Notes: generated by a model from the letters alone, not told the origin. Positions 26,966 to 36,105 are shown, numbered from the stretch's first letter. The stretch: DNA of 64,000 nt from an uncultured Oscillospiraceae bacterium (GCA_934569225.1 CAKTKC010000005.1:62001-126000); one strand, 5' to 3'. Made by a program: numbers and translations.

Positions 26966-28597
26966 ATGTATCAAAAAGAAAAAAAGCTGAATCCGGTGCT
27001 TCTGATCGTGCTTGCGGTTGTTCTGCTGGCGGCGGGAATTGCCGTGTGGTTTCTGCTGACCCATGTGCGGGTGGCAGGGGCGTTTTATTCCCGGAATGCC
27101 GATGTGCTGGATCTCCGCTTTGCCAATATCACGACGGCGGACTATGATAAACTGCGGAAAAAAGCGCCGGACAGCGAGATCCTCTGGCGCATTCCCTTCC
27201 AGGGAAAGACCTATGACCAGAACACCGATGCACTGTACGTGACCTCCCTCACAGACGAGGATGTGGCGGCACTGGACTATTTTACCCGGCTGAAAACCGT
27301 GGAGGCTCAGGACTGCACGGACTATCCTCAGCTGGCCGCGCTGGCTGCCCGCCGTCCGGAGGTGACGGTGGAGTACGCGGTGACCATCGATGGCAGAAAA
27401 TACGATCAGGACACCGCCGTGGTAAGCGTTTCCGGTATTACCGACGAGGAAATTGATCTGCTTACATACTTGCCGAAGCTGACGGCGGTGACGGCAGTGG
27501 GCTGCCGGACGCCGGAACAGATGGGAAAGCTGCGGGATTTCTGCCAGGAGAAGGGGATTACCTTTGCCCTGCGCTTCGGCACGAAAACTTATCCCGACAC
27601 GGTGCAGGAGCTGGATGTCACCGGCGTCACCGACGGGGAGTTGGAGCTGCTTCAGCTTCTGCCGGAGCTGAAAACCCTGCATTTGGTGAACCCCGAGGCC
27701 GACCCGGCGACGGTTACTCAGCTGCGCAGCACCTATCCCAAGGTAGACATCCGCTGGGAGGTGGAGATCGCGGGGATTTCCTTCCCGGATGATACGAAGG
27801 AGGTCGATCTTTCCGCGGCGCTGGAAACCACGCCCCAGACTGCGGCTGGTACGAAAGTTGCGGCCGGTACCCAGACCACGGAGGAAACGAAGCCTGCAAT
27901 TACGCTGGACCTGCAGGATCTGGAAAAGAAGATGTCCTATCTGCCCGATGCCGAGCAGGTATTCCTTGGCAAATGCGGCCTTGACAACGAGGAGCTGGCC
28001 GCCCTCCGGGAGAGAGAACGGGAGAATTACAAGGTCGTCTGGACGGTGCAGCTGGGCAAGAAGCTCACCGCGCGGACGGATGACACCACCTTCATGCCCG
28101 TCCGGGAGCACGTCTACTATTTCCTGGACGACGACGCCTACAATCTGCGCTATTGCGAGGACATGCTCTGCGTGGACGTGGGACATATGGGTCTGACCAA
28201 CATCGATTTTGTGAAGGGAATGCCCCATCTGCAATTCCTGATTCTCGCCCACAACGGACAGTTACAGAACATTTCCCCCATCAGCAGCTGCAAGGAGCTG
28301 ATTTTCCTGGAGCTGGACTGGAGCGCCGTGAAGGACTTTTCGCCGCTGGTGGGCTGCACCTCCCTGGAAGACCTGAACATCGGCCTGACCTACCCCAGCG
28401 TGGAGCCGCTGATGCAGATGACCTGGCTGAAAAACCTGTGGATGGTAGATCGGGGCGGCGGATATCAGCTGTCCCAGGCACTGCCGGACACCAAGATCGT
28501 GGCCACGGCCAACGCCACCGTAGGGGCGGGCTGGCGGAATCTGCCCAACTACTACAAAATGCGGGATATGCTGGGCATGGAGTACATGAGCGGCTGA
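26966..28597 (+). CDS. Membrane-anchored extracellular repeat protein (LRR-like), unknown function
   Basis: 543 residues. One N-terminal membrane segment (about residues 10-32) with a basic cytoplasmic end, then an extracellular part. Residues 45-300 contain about four degenerate units of some 75 residues, each with the pattern W/Y-x-V-x-I-x-G, Y, then TDE(E/D)-x-x-x-L-x-x-LP-x-L; the last 170 residues have short leucine-rich stretches (LQFLILAHN, KELIFLELDWS, SLEDLNIGL). A Thr-rich linker lies near residue 300. The same architecture occurs at 52944-54638. GGAGG precedes ATG 26966; upstream open frame crosses the promoter. Function unknown; surface attachment or ligand binding is plausible. 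Confidence 0.85.
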   Translation: MYQKEKKLNPVLLIVLAVVLLAAGIAVWFLLTHVRVAGAFYSRNADVLDLRFANITTADYDKLRKKAPDSEILWRIPFQGKTYDQNTDALYVTSLTDEDVAALDYFTRLKTVEAQDCTDYPQLAALAARRPEVTVEYAVTIDGRKYDQDTAVVSVSGITDEEIDLLTYLPKLTAVTAVGCRTPEQMGKLRDFCQEKGITFALRFGTKTYPDTVQELDVTGVTDGELELLQLLPELKTLHLVNPEADPATVTQLRSTYPKVDIRWEVEIAGISFPDDTKEVDLSAALETTPQTAAGTKVAAGTQTTEETKPAITLDLQDLEKKMSYLPDAEQVFLGKCGLDNEELAALRERERENYKVVWTVQLGKKLTARTDDTTFMPVREHVYYFLDDDAYNLRYCEDMLCVDVGHMGLTNIDFVKGMPHLQFLILAHNGQLQNISPISSCKELIFLELDWSAVKDFSPLVGCTSLEDLNIGLTYPSVEPLMQMTWLKNLWMVDRGGGYQLSQALPDTKIVATANATVGAGWRNLPNYYKMRDMLGMEYMSG

Positions 28598-28719
28598 TGG
28601 GTGAATTTCTCCAGAAGTTGCAGAAGTTGTAAGATTCTGGAATAATCTGCCGGTTTTGGAAAGACTTATGTGGCGAAATCGGCGGATATCCCGGCTGCGG
28701 CCGCTTTGCGTGCAGACCC

Positions 28720-28736
28720 CTTAATTAAATCTTAAT
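28720..28736 (+). promoter_or_regulatory. OmpR-type direct repeat upstream of sortase
   Basis: CTTAAT at 28720-28725 and 28731-28736, exact, 11-bp period. It matches the repeat at 45686 and, with one change, the one at 22001. A TAGAAT (28745-28750) lies just after and might serve as an activated -10. Confidence 0.45.
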
Positions 28737-28779
28737 GGATTCTTTAGAATATCCTTACAAACCCCGCCGCCCCGGAATC

Positions 28780-28808
28780 TTGACAGGGGGGCGGGGCTGA
28801 ACTATAAT
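28780..28808 (+). promoter_or_regulatory. Consensus promoter of the sortase gene
   Basis: TTGACA (28780-28785), 17 bp, TATAAT (28803-28808). The -35 sits in the centre of an imperfect G/C inverted repeat (28762-28796: CCCCGCC-G-CCCC against GGGG-GG-CGGGG). Confidence 0.85.
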
Positions 28809-28829
28809 TGGGAAAAGGAGGTATTGAGC

Positions 28830-29651
28830 ATGAAAAAAGCGCTTTACATTATTGTGATCATGATTCTGATCATTGCTTTCTGCGTCAGCGCGTTCCTGGT
28901 TGCCAGATACGTGCTGGAAGGCAAGAAGCAGGCAGATCGTTATGAAGACCTTGCGAACATCAAAAACCAGGCGCAGACCAGCGTCCCCACCCAGGCAACG
29001 AAGCCGTCATCCACGGCGACGGAACCCTCGAAGCCCGGCTTTGAAGTCATCAGCGACCCCACCGTGGAGGGCGGCATCCTTCTGGATTATGCCGAGCTGC
29101 ACGACATGAACCCGGATCTTGCAGGCTGGATCAAGATCGAGGGCACCAAGGTGGACTACCCCGTAATGCAGACGTCCACAAACAACAAGGACTACTACCT
29201 GAAGCGGGATTTCGACAAGCAGGACAGCGTCCGGGGCTGCATCTACGCCCGTGAGGAATGCGATCTGGAGAAGCCCAGCGACAACATCACCATCTACGGC
29301 CACAACATGGCAGACGGCAGCATGTTCCACAGCCTGATGTCCTACACCGAGAAGAGCGCCTGGGACTACAACAGTCTGATCTTCTTCGACACCCTGAAGG
29401 AGCGTCACATCTACAAGATCTTCGCGGTGTTCAAGACCAGCGCCAACGCGGGCAAGGGCTTCTCCTACCACCAGTTTGTGGACGCCCAGAACGAGACGGA
29501 GTTCAACGACTTTGTCACCAACTGCAAGAATCTTTCCTTCTACGACACCGGCATTACGCCCAAATACGGCGACAAGATCATCTGCCTGTCCACCTGCGAG
29601 TACACCCTGAACAACGGTCGTCTGGTCGTGGCGGCGGTGCGCATCAGCTGA
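28830..29651 (+). CDS. Class B sortase
   Basis: 273 residues. N-terminal membrane anchor (about residues 6-28), a Pro/Thr/Ser-rich stalk, and the sortase domain from about residue 85. Catalytic triad: His in ITIYGHNM, Cys in ICLSTCEYT, Arg in NNGRLVV. Sortases cut a C-terminal sorting signal and join the protein to the wall or to another subunit. AAGGAGGT precedes ATG 28830. No protein with an obvious LPXTG- or NPXTN-type tail is found in the window, so the substrate is encoded elsewhere. The gene has its own promoter and terminator. Confidence 0.93.
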   Translation: MKKALYIIVIMILIIAFCVSAFLVARYVLEGKKQADRYEDLANIKNQAQTSVPTQATKPSSTATEPSKPGFEVISDPTVEGGILLDYAELHDMNPDLAGWIKIEGTKVDYPVMQTSTNNKDYYLKRDFDKQDSVRGCIYAREECDLEKPSDNITIYGHNMADGSMFHSLMSYTEKSAWDYNSLIFFDTLKERHIYKIFAVFKTSANAGKGFSYHQFVDAQNETEFNDFVTNCKNLSFYDTGITPKYGDKIICLSTCEYTLNNGRLVVAAVRIS

Positions 29652-29655
29652 TAAT

Positions 29656-29689
29656 AATCCTCAGACGTTCCGCGTCTGAGGATTTTTTT
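29656..29689 (+). terminator. Terminator of the sortase gene
   Basis: A 12-bp stem AATCCTCAGACG with complement, five-base loop, then a T-run. Confidence 0.93.
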
Positions 29690-29718
29690 GCCGCGGGGCT
29701 TTTCTTCCTGAAAGTTTA

Positions 29719-29727
29719 TGCTATAAT
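29719..29727 (+). promoter_or_regulatory. Extended -10 promoter of the GH2 gene
   Basis: TGC-TATAAT at 29719-29727; no good -35. About 65 bp before the GH2 start. Confidence 0.5.
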
Positions 29728-29791
29728 GATATGAGAGATATCCAGACCGTTTCTACCCGCAAAATCGAAAGAAAAAGAGGGGGCTTTTGCC

Positions 29792-32143
29792 ATGCAGAGT
29801 CTTTGTGATCGATGGGAGTTCGTTTCCGACTGGTATGACGGATTTGCCGTCGGAGAAGGGGAGGGAGAGTGCGTCCGCCTGCCCCATACCGTGAAGGAAA
29901 TCCCGCAGCACTACGCCGACAGCCAGTCCTATCAGATGGTCTGCGGCTACCGGAAAAAGCTGACGCTGGATCCCACGCTGGCGGGGAAGCGCCTGTTCGT
30001 GCAGTTCGACGGTGCGGCGCATATTGCCACAGTGTACTTAAACGGTAAGGAACTGGCAACCCACTGGTGCGGCTATACCGCCTTCCGGGTGGACATCACC
30101 GACGCGGCGGTTCTGGGCGGCGAAAACTGGCTGGCGGTGAAGCTGGACACCACGGAGAACGACGAGGTGCCGCCCTTCGGATTTGTCATCGACTACCTGA
30201 CCTACGGCGGACTTTACCGGGAGGTCTGGCTGGACGTCCGGGAAAAGAGCTATATTGAAGATCTGTACATAACGACCCCTGACTTAACCACCCTGAAAAT
30301 CAAGCCCACTTTGCAGAATGCCGAGGGCTGCATCCTTCTGGTGGAGCTGCAGAAGGGCGAGCGGGTGCTGGTGAAGAAAGCGTTTACCGCCGGGGGCGTG
30401 ATCACCATCAGCTGCCCCGGCGTCAAGCCCTGGGACACGGAGCATCCCATCCTCTACACCTGCCGGGTGTCCCTGCTGAAAATCGGCCGGGTGATGGATA
30501 CCCAGGAGGTCAAGGTTGGCTTCCGGACTGCCGAATTCAAGGCCGACGGCTTCTACCTGAACGGGAAGAAGACCTTCCTGCGTGGCCTGAACCGGCACCA
30601 GTGCTGGCCGTATGTGGGCTACGCCGTTCCGGAGCGGCTCCAGCGGGAGGACGCGCGGATCCTGAAGCAGGAGCTTGCCTGCGTGGCGGTGCGTACCTCC
30701 CACTATCCCCAGAGCCAGTATTTTATTGACGAATGCGATCGTCTGGGACTGCTGGTGTTTACGGAAATTCCGGGCTGGCAGCACATCGGCGGGGAGGACT
30801 GGAAGGATCAGGCGGTGGAAAACACCCGGGAGATGGTGCTGCAATACCGCAACCATCCCAGCATCGTCCTCTGGGGCGTGCGCATCAACGAAAGTCAGGA
30901 CGATGACGAGCTGTACCGCCGCACCAATGCCGCCGCCCATGAGCTTGACCCCAGCCGGGCCACCTCCGGCGTGCGGTTCCTGGAAAAAAGCCACCTGCTG
31001 GAGGACGTCTACGCCTACAACGACTTCTCCCACACCGGGGACAATCCCGGCTGCAAGCCCAAGCACGCCGTCATGTCCAGCCGGAAAAAGGCACTGCTGA
31101 TCTCCGAGCATACCGGTCACATGTACCCTACCAAGTCCTATGACACCTGGAGCCACCGGCAGGCGCAGGCGCTGCGCCACGCAAGGGTGCAGAGCGACGC
31201 CGCGGCCGACGGCGGTCATGTGGGCTGCTTCGGCTGGTGCATGTTCGACTATCCCACCCACAAGGACTTTGGTTCCGGCGACCGGGTGTGCTACCACGGC
31301 GTCATGGACGCTTTCCGCAATCCCAAGCCCGCGGCGGCGCTGTACGCCAGTCAGGGAGAGGGGACGACGGTGCTGACGGCCTGTACGCCCATGGATATCG
31401 GCGACTATCCCGGCGGACAGATCGGGGACTCGGCGGTGCTGACCAATGCCGACTCCGTCCGGCTGTACAAGAACGGGAACTACGTCACGACCCTCCGCGC
31501 CGGGGACTACCCCGGGCTGCCCCATCCGCCTATGATTCTGGACGACATCATCGGCGAGCTTCTGGAAACCCAGGAGGGCTTCGACGAAAAGAAGGCCGAC
31601 CTTCTGCGCGCCTGCCTGCTGGCGGTGCGCAGCCACGGCCTTGCCCATCTGCCTCCGGCGGATATTGCCCGGATGGGCGTGGCCATGGCCAGATACGGCC
31701 TGACCTTTGCCGATGCCCAGAAGCTCTACGGAAAGTACGTGGGCAACTGGGGCGGCGAGGCCACCGCCTGGCGGCTGGATGCGCTGAAGGAGGGGAAGGT
31801 GGTTTCCTCCGTGACCCTGTGCCCCGGCACGAAGCTGCATCTGGAGGTCACGCCCAGCCACACGGAACTGACGGAAGGGGATACCTACGACATGGCGGCG
31901 GTGCGGGTTCGCATTCTGGACGAGTACGGGAGCCCCTCGCCCTATGCCCAGCTTCCGGTGACGTTCCGGTTAGAGGGCGCGGCGGAGCTGGTGGGGCCGG
32001 AGACGGCAGCAGCCGAGGGCGGTATGACGGGTACTTACGTCAGAACCACCGGGGAGACCGGCACGGCGGTGCTGACGGTGTCTACCTCCCAGACGGAGGC
32101 GGTGCGCATTGCGTTTACGGTCGGCCGGAAGCCGGAGCGGTGA
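29792..32143 (+). CDS. Glycoside hydrolase family 2 enzyme with C-terminal Ig-like domain
   Basis: 783 residues, no signal peptide. Sugar-binding jelly roll (about 1-165), immunoglobulin-like domain (165-255), TIM barrel (255-540) with RGLNRHQCWPYVGYA, the acid/base Glu in WGVRINESQDD and the probable nucleophile Glu in LLISEHTGHMYPTKS. After that comes a DUF4982/invasin-like beta region to the end (VTPSHTELTEGD...). This is the beta-galactosidase/beta-glucuronidase superfamily; the HMYPTK variant after the nucleophile marks a distinct subgroup. It stands alone with its own promoter; probably acts on imported oligosaccharides. Confidence 0.9.
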   Translation: MQSLCDRWEFVSDWYDGFAVGEGEGECVRLPHTVKEIPQHYADSQSYQMVCGYRKKLTLDPTLAGKRLFVQFDGAAHIATVYLNGKELATHWCGYTAFRVDITDAAVLGGENWLAVKLDTTENDEVPPFGFVIDYLTYGGLYREVWLDVREKSYIEDLYITTPDLTTLKIKPTLQNAEGCILLVELQKGERVLVKKAFTAGGVITISCPGVKPWDTEHPILYTCRVSLLKIGRVMDTQEVKVGFRTAEFKADGFYLNGKKTFLRGLNRHQCWPYVGYAVPERLQREDARILKQELACVAVRTSHYPQSQYFIDECDRLGLLVFTEIPGWQHIGGEDWKDQAVENTREMVLQYRNHPSIVLWGVRINESQDDDELYRRTNAAAHELDPSRATSGVRFLEKSHLLEDVYAYNDFSHTGDNPGCKPKHAVMSSRKKALLISEHTGHMYPTKSYDTWSHRQAQALRHARVQSDAAADGGHVGCFGWCMFDYPTHKDFGSGDRVCYHGVMDAFRNPKPAAALYASQGEGTTVLTACTPMDIGDYPGGQIGDSAVLTNADSVRLYKNGNYVTTLRAGDYPGLPHPPMILDDIIGELLETQEGFDEKKADLLRACLLAVRSHGLAHLPPADIARMGVAMARYGLTFADAQKLYGKYVGNWGGEATAWRLDALKEGKVVSSVTLCPGTKLHLEVTPSHTELTEGDTYDMAAVRVRILDEYGSPSPYAQLPVTFRLEGAAELVGPETAAAEGGMTGTYVRTTGETGTAVLTVSTSQTEAVRIAFTVGRKPER

Positions 32144-32202
32144 ACGTCCTCAAGGCGGCTGTAAAATTCTGATAAAAATCTCAGGAATGTGGCCGACAGA
32201 TA

Positions 32203-32254
32203 TTGACATTTCCGCTGTGAAGTGGTATTCTTATTTCGGTACTTAAGTACCGAA
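32203..32254 (+). promoter_or_regulatory. Promoter of fhs with 20-bp perfect palindrome
   Basis: TTGACA (32203-32208), 17 bp, TATTCT (32226-32231). Directly after it, over the expected transcription start, is a perfect 20-bp palindrome (32235-32254, half site TTCGGTACTT). Its place fits a repressor operator. The regulator is unknown. The remaining leader to 32344 shows no recognised riboswitch. Confidence 0.7.
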
Positions 32255-32359
32255 TAAAATATGTGCAGTGAGCCATTGCAACGGCAGCTGCATAAATCCT
32301 GTATGGGCCGATCCACACAAAACGGTAGGCACCAACAAATTACAAGGAGTGTATTAACA

Positions 32360-34036
32360 ATGGGATTCAAATCTGACATCGAAATCGCACAGGAGACCCC
32401 GATGCTGCACATCCGCGAGATCGCCAAGACCGCAGGTGTGGATGAGAAGTATCTGGAACAGTACGGCAACTACAAGGCCAAGGTTGACTACAACATCCTG
32501 AAGGACATGGCGGACAAGCCCAACGGCAAGCTGGTTCTGGTTACCGCCATCAACCCCACCCCCGCCGGTGAGGGCAAGACCACCACGACCGTCGGCCTGG
32601 CTGACGCCATGCGCCGCATCGGCAAGAACGTCATGGTTGCTCTGCGTGAGCCTTCCCTCGGCCCCGTGTTCGGCGTCAAGGGCGGCGCTGCCGGCGGCGG
32701 CTACGCACAGGTCGTCCCCATGGAGGACATCAACCTGCACTTCACCGGTGACTTCCACGCCATCGGCGCTGCCAACAACCTGCTGGCTGCGATGCTCGAT
32801 AACCATATCTACCAGGGCAACGCTCTGGGCATCGACCCCCGTCAGATCACCTGGCGCCGCTGCGTCGATATGAACGACCGTCAGCTGCGGTTCGTCGTCG
32901 ACGGCCTGGGCGGCAAGGTCAACGGCACCCCCCGTGAGGACGGCTACGACATCACCGTGGCTTCCGAGATCATGGCGGTTCTGTGCCTGGCCTCCGACAT
33001 CAACGACCTGAAGGAGAGACTGTCCCGTCTGGTGGTCGGCTATACTTACGCCGGCAAGCCCGTCACCGCCGGTGACCTGCACGCCCAGGGCGCTATGGCC
33101 GCTCTGCTGAAGGACGCACTGAAGCCCAACCTGGTTCAGACGCTGGAGCACACTCCCGCGTTCGTCCACGGCGGCCCCTTCGCCAACATCGCCCACGGCT
33201 GCAACTCCGTGACCGCTACCAAGATCGCTCTGAAGCTGGGCGATTACGCCATCACCGAGGCCGGCTTCGGCGCCGATCTGGGTGCTGAGAAGTTCCTGGA
33301 CATCAAGTGCCGCATGGCGGGTCTGAAGCCCTCCTGCGTGGTTCTGGTCGCCACTGCCCGCGCCCTGAAGTACAACGGCGGCGTGCCCAAGGCCGAGACC
33401 GGCAAGGAGAATCTGGAGGCTCTGGAAAAGGGCCTGCCCAACCTGCTGCAGCACGTTTCCAACATCACCACCGTCTACAAGCTGCCCTGCGTGGTCGCCA
33501 TCAACCGCTTCCCCACCGACACCGAGGCCGAGCTGAAGCTCATCGAGACCAAGTGCAAGGAGCTGGGCGTCAACGTTGCTCTGTCCGAAGTCTGGGGCAA
33601 GGGCGGCGAAGGCGGCGTAGAGCTGGCCAAGGAAGTCATCCGTCTGTGCGAGCAGCCCAATGATTTCACCTTCTCCTACGAGCTGAACTGCTCCATCAAG
33701 GAGAAGATCGAGGCCATTGCCAAGAAGATCTACCACGCCGACGGCGTGAACTTCACCGCCAATGCCGAGAAGCAGATCAAGACCCTGACCGAGCTGGGCT
33801 ACGATCATATGCCCATCTGCATGGCCAAGACCCAGTATTCCTTCACCGACGATCAGACCAAGCTGGGCGCACCCAGAGATTTCACCATCACCGTGCGCAA
33901 CGTGAAGGTTTCCGCCGGCGCCGGCTTCCTGGTCGCTCTGACCGGCGAGATCATGACCATGCCTGGTCTTCCCAAGGTACCTGCCGCTGAGCGTATCGAT
34001 GTGGACGAGACCGGCAAGATCTCCGGCCTGTTCTGA
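32360..34036 (+). CDS. fhs: Formate-tetrahydrofolate ligase
   Basis: 558 residues, the normal length. The P-loop is [11 protein letters not shown], followed by [37 protein letters not shown], a hallmark of the family. It joins formate to tetrahydrofolate with ATP, giving 10-formyl-THF for purines, fMet-tRNA and the one-carbon cycle. AAGGAG precedes ATG 32360. First gene of a folate cluster with fchA and folD; in fermenting clostridia it also runs in reverse for ATP. Confidence 0.97.
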   Translation: MGFKSDIEIAQETPMLHIREIAKTAGVDEKYLEQYGNYKAKVDYNILKDMADKPNGKLVLVTAINPTPAGEGKTTTTVGLADAMRRIGKNVMVALREPSLGPVFGVKGGAAGGGYAQVVPMEDINLHFTGDFHAIGAANNLLAAMLDNHIYQGNALGIDPRQITWRRCVDMNDRQLRFVVDGLGGKVNGTPREDGYDITVASEIMAVLCLASDINDLKERLSRLVVGYTYAGKPVTAGDLHAQGAMAALLKDALKPNLVQTLEHTPAFVHGGPFANIAHGCNSVTATKIALKLGDYAITEAGFGADLGAEKFLDIKCRMAGLKPSCVVLVATARALKYNGGVPKAETGKENLEALEKGLPNLLQHVSNITTVYKLPCVVAINRFPTDTEAELKLIETKCKELGVNVALSEVWGKGGEGGVELAKEVIRLCEQPNDFTFSYELNCSIKEKIEAIAKKIYHADGVNFTANAEKQIKTLTELGYDHMPICMAKTQYSFTDDQTKLGAPRDFTITVRNVKVSAGAGFLVALTGEIMTMPGLPKVPAAERIDVDETGKISGLF

Positions 34037-34050
34037 TTCATAGTACCGTA

Positions 34051-34082
34051 AAAAGCGCAGGCGGCCCCCCGCCTGTGCTTTT
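34051..34082 (+). terminator. Hairpin after fhs
   Basis: AAAAGCGCAGGCGG pairs with CCGCCTGTGCTTTT (one G-T pair) around a four-C loop, ending in four T. It likely lowers read-through from fhs into the next genes. Confidence 0.75.
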
Positions 34083-34122
34083 GCGGTTTTAGACTGATTA
34101 GCCGTATCTATCAGGAGACATT

Positions 34123-34458
34123 ATGGCGGGTATCCATTATCTGTCGTTCATCCCCGCGGAGAACCCGGTTCACCGGAGTCAGGGCGTGAATCTGCTGCTG
34201 ATGGTGGACAATCCGGGGGAGGACGCCGCCGTTACGGTGCGTTTTTACGGCTCCGACGGCTCTGACTGGCGGGAGATTTTTGCCCAGGAGCGGAGCTTTC
34301 AGGGGCATAGCCATATCCACGCCTATTTTCATCTCCCTCCCGCCTGCTTCGCACCGGAAAACTGGGGCGGAGAGACGCTGGAGGAACTGGCGGTGTGGGT
34401 GGGAGAAGCGCCCCCCGCGCCCACGGAGCAGGGACAGCTCCTGTTCCTTGAACAATGA
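34123..34458 (+). CDS. Hypothetical protein in the folate cluster
   Basis: 111 residues, no signal peptide or membrane segment. AGGAG precedes the ATG and codon use resembles its neighbours, so it is probably real. The sequence is rich in beta-forming and aromatic residues (HYLSFIPAENPVH, LLLMVDNPGEDAAVTVRFYGSDG, HIHAYFHLPP), which resembles a small beta-sandwich. No family was recognised. It lies between fhs and fchA, 28 bp before fchA, on the same strand; a role with these enzymes is only suggested by position. Confidence 0.6.
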   Translation: MAGIHYLSFIPAENPVHRSQGVNLLLMVDNPGEDAAVTVRFYGSDGSDWREIFAQERSFQGHSHIHAYFHLPPACFAPENWGGETLEELAVWVGEAPPAPTEQGQLLFLEQ

Positions 34459-34486
34459 CTTAAACATCGGAAAGGAAATTTGACCT

Positions 34487-35107
34487 ATGGACATGACATT
34501 GGAATCCTGCCGCAGATTTGTGGAGGTTCTGGCTTCTGACGCCCCGGCCCCCGGCGGCGGCGGCGCGGCTGCTCTGGTGGGTGCCATCGGCACCGCGCTG
34601 GGCAACATGGTCGGCTCCCTCACCGTCGGCAAGAAGAAATACGCCGACGTGCAGGACGAGATTCTTGCGCTGAAAGCAAAGTGCGACGATCTGCAGAAGC
34701 AGCTTCTCGACCAGGTGGAAGCCGACGACAAGGGCTTCGTTCCTCTGGCCAAGGCTTACGGCATCCCCAAGGACGACCCCAACCGGGACAAGGTTCTGGA
34801 GGAAGCCACCGTCACCGCCTGCGCGGTGCCCATGCACATCATGGAGCTGTGCTGCGAAGCGCTGGACTGCGTCGCCGTGTTTGCCGCGAAGGGCTCCCGG
34901 CTGGCAGTCTCCGACGCCGGATGCGCCGCCGTGTGCTGCAAGGCAGCTCTACAGGCCGCGTCCCTGAACGTGTTCATCAACACCAAGAGCCTGAAGAACC
35001 GGGAAGTGGCAGAGGACATGAACCGTCATGCCAATGTGATGCTGAACAAGTATTGCAGCGTCGCGGACGAGATCTTCAACGACGTCAAGGCGGGCTTTGG
35101 TCAGTAA
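34487..35107 (+). CDS. fchA: Methenyltetrahydrofolate cyclohydrolase (FTCD_C / FchA family)
   Basis: 206 residues. The N-terminal glycine motif APAPGGGGAAALVGAIGTALG and the all-helical remainder identify the cyclodeaminase/cyclohydrolase family. FchA converts 5,10-methenyl-THF to and from 10-formyl-THF. It sits between fhs and folD, so the three proteins cover formate to methylene-THF. A GGAAAGGAAA ribosome site precedes the ATG. Related glutamate formiminotransferase C-domains deaminate formimino-THF, but the gene context favours the cyclohydrolase role. Confidence 0.88.
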   Translation: MDMTLESCRRFVEVLASDAPAPGGGGAAALVGAIGTALGNMVGSLTVGKKKYADVQDEILALKAKCDDLQKQLLDQVEADDKGFVPLAKAYGIPKDDPNRDKVLEEATVTACAVPMHIMELCCEALDCVAVFAAKGSRLAVSDAGCAAVCCKAALQAASLNVFINTKSLKNREVAEDMNRHANVMLNKYCSVADEIFNDVKAGFGQ

Positions 35108-35140
35108 GCCCCACAACGAACATATTGGAGGAAACATATT

Positions 35141-36019
35141 ATGGCTAAGTTACTGCTGGGCAAGGAAGTTACCGATGCCCTGAACGCGAATTTGCAGACC
35201 CGTACCGCCGCGCTGCGGGAAAAGGGCATCATCCCCACTCTGGGCATCGTCCGTGTAGGCGCCGACCCCTCCGACCTGAGCTATGAAAAGGGCGCGACCA
35301 AGCGCGCCGAGCTGGTGGGTGTGGACGTCAAGAAGTTTGAGCTGCCCGCAGACGCTTCCAAGGAAGACGTTCTCGCGGTCATCGATCAGGTCAACGCCGA
35401 CGATTCCATCCACGGCGTGCTGATGTTCCGCCCCCTGCCCAAGCACCTGAAGGCCGACCAGAACGAGATCTGCAACCGCCTCGACCCCAAGAAGGACGTG
35501 GACTGCATGACCCATCTGTCCAACGCCGGTGTGTTTGAGGGACTGAACGGTCTGGGCTTCGCCCCCTGCACCCCCGCCGCCTGCATGGAGATTCTGGACT
35601 TCTACGGCATCGACTGCAAGGGCAAGAACGCCGTGGTCATCGGCCGCAGCCTGGTGGTCGGCAAGCCCGCCGCCATGATGCTCATGGGCAAGAACGCCAC
35701 CGTTACCGTCTGCCACACCAAGACGGTGAACACCGCCGAAATCTGCCGGAACGCGGACATCATTGTTTCCGCTGCCGGTGTGCTGAACAGCCTGACCAAG
35801 GACTATGTCCGCCCCGGCCAGGTGGTCGTGGACGTGTCCATCAACTGGAACGAGAATAAGATCAACGCCAAGGGCGGCAAGGGCGGCATCGCCGGCGACG
35901 CCAAGTTTGACGAGGTTGAGCCGATCGTTGAGGCCATCACGCCCGTTCCCGGCGGCGTCGGCTCCGTGACCACCTCCGTGCTGATGAAGCATGTGGTGGA
36001 GGCTGCCGAAAGAGGATAA
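35141..36019 (+). CDS. folD: Methylenetetrahydrofolate dehydrogenase, FolD family, likely dehydrogenase-only
   Basis: 292 residues. The NAD(P)-binding segment AVVIGRSLVVGKPAAMMLM and the ending ITPVPGGVGSVTTSVLM are intact. Ungapped alignment from VGxxP to xLP with E. coli FolD as I remember it puts Ala at the K56 position (SYEKGATKR against YVASKRK) and Phe at Q98 (VLMFRPLP against ILVQLPLP); Asp of KDVD is kept. K56 and Q98 are the cyclohydrolase residues, so this enzyme probably only oxidises methylene-THF, while FchA next door does the ring opening. Forty-nine codons' worth of 5' leader separates nothing: it follows fchA by 33 bp. Confidence 0.93.
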   Translation: MAKLLLGKEVTDALNANLQTRTAALREKGIIPTLGIVRVGADPSDLSYEKGATKRAELVGVDVKKFELPADASKEDVLAVIDQVNADDSIHGVLMFRPLPKHLKADQNEICNRLDPKKDVDCMTHLSNAGVFEGLNGLGFAPCTPAACMEILDFYGIDCKGKNAVVIGRSLVVGKPAAMMLMGKNATVTVCHTKTVNTAEICRNADIIVSAAGVLNSLTKDYVRPGQVVVDVSINWNENKINAKGGKGGIAGDAKFDEVEPIVEAITPVPGGVGSVTTSVLMKHVVEAAERG

Positions 36020-36031
36020 CGCCATATTGGC

Positions 36032-36105
36032 TTCTGCGTGACTGACGGATCAGCGGGTTTACCGCATGGGAGCGCAGAAAAAAAGCCAGCCGACCGTCTG
36101 GGCGA
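36032..36105 (+). promoter_or_regulatory. ZTP (pfl) riboswitch aptamer
   Basis: The RNA has all conserved parts of the ZTP/ZMP aptamer. P1 is TTCTGCG (36032-36038) with CGCAGAA (36073-36079). Inside it is TGACTGACGGA, then the P2 hairpin GCGG/CCGC (36053-36065) and TGGGAGCG. The 3' domain is GCC...CCGACCGTCTGGGC (36085-36103). A pseudoknot can form between ACGG (36045-36048) and CCGT (36094-36097). It senses ZTP/AICAR phosphates that rise when 10-formyl-THF runs short. Ligand binding would favour expression of the DUF1576 gene. Confidence 0.9.

Noticed and set aside
32255..32344. Possible THF or other riboswitch in the fhs leader
   Set aside because: No conserved core of the THF or ZTP aptamer could be matched; only the palindrome at the start point is clear.
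32354..33808. Long open frame antisense to fhs
   Set aside because: Shadow of fhs with no ribosome site and biased composition.
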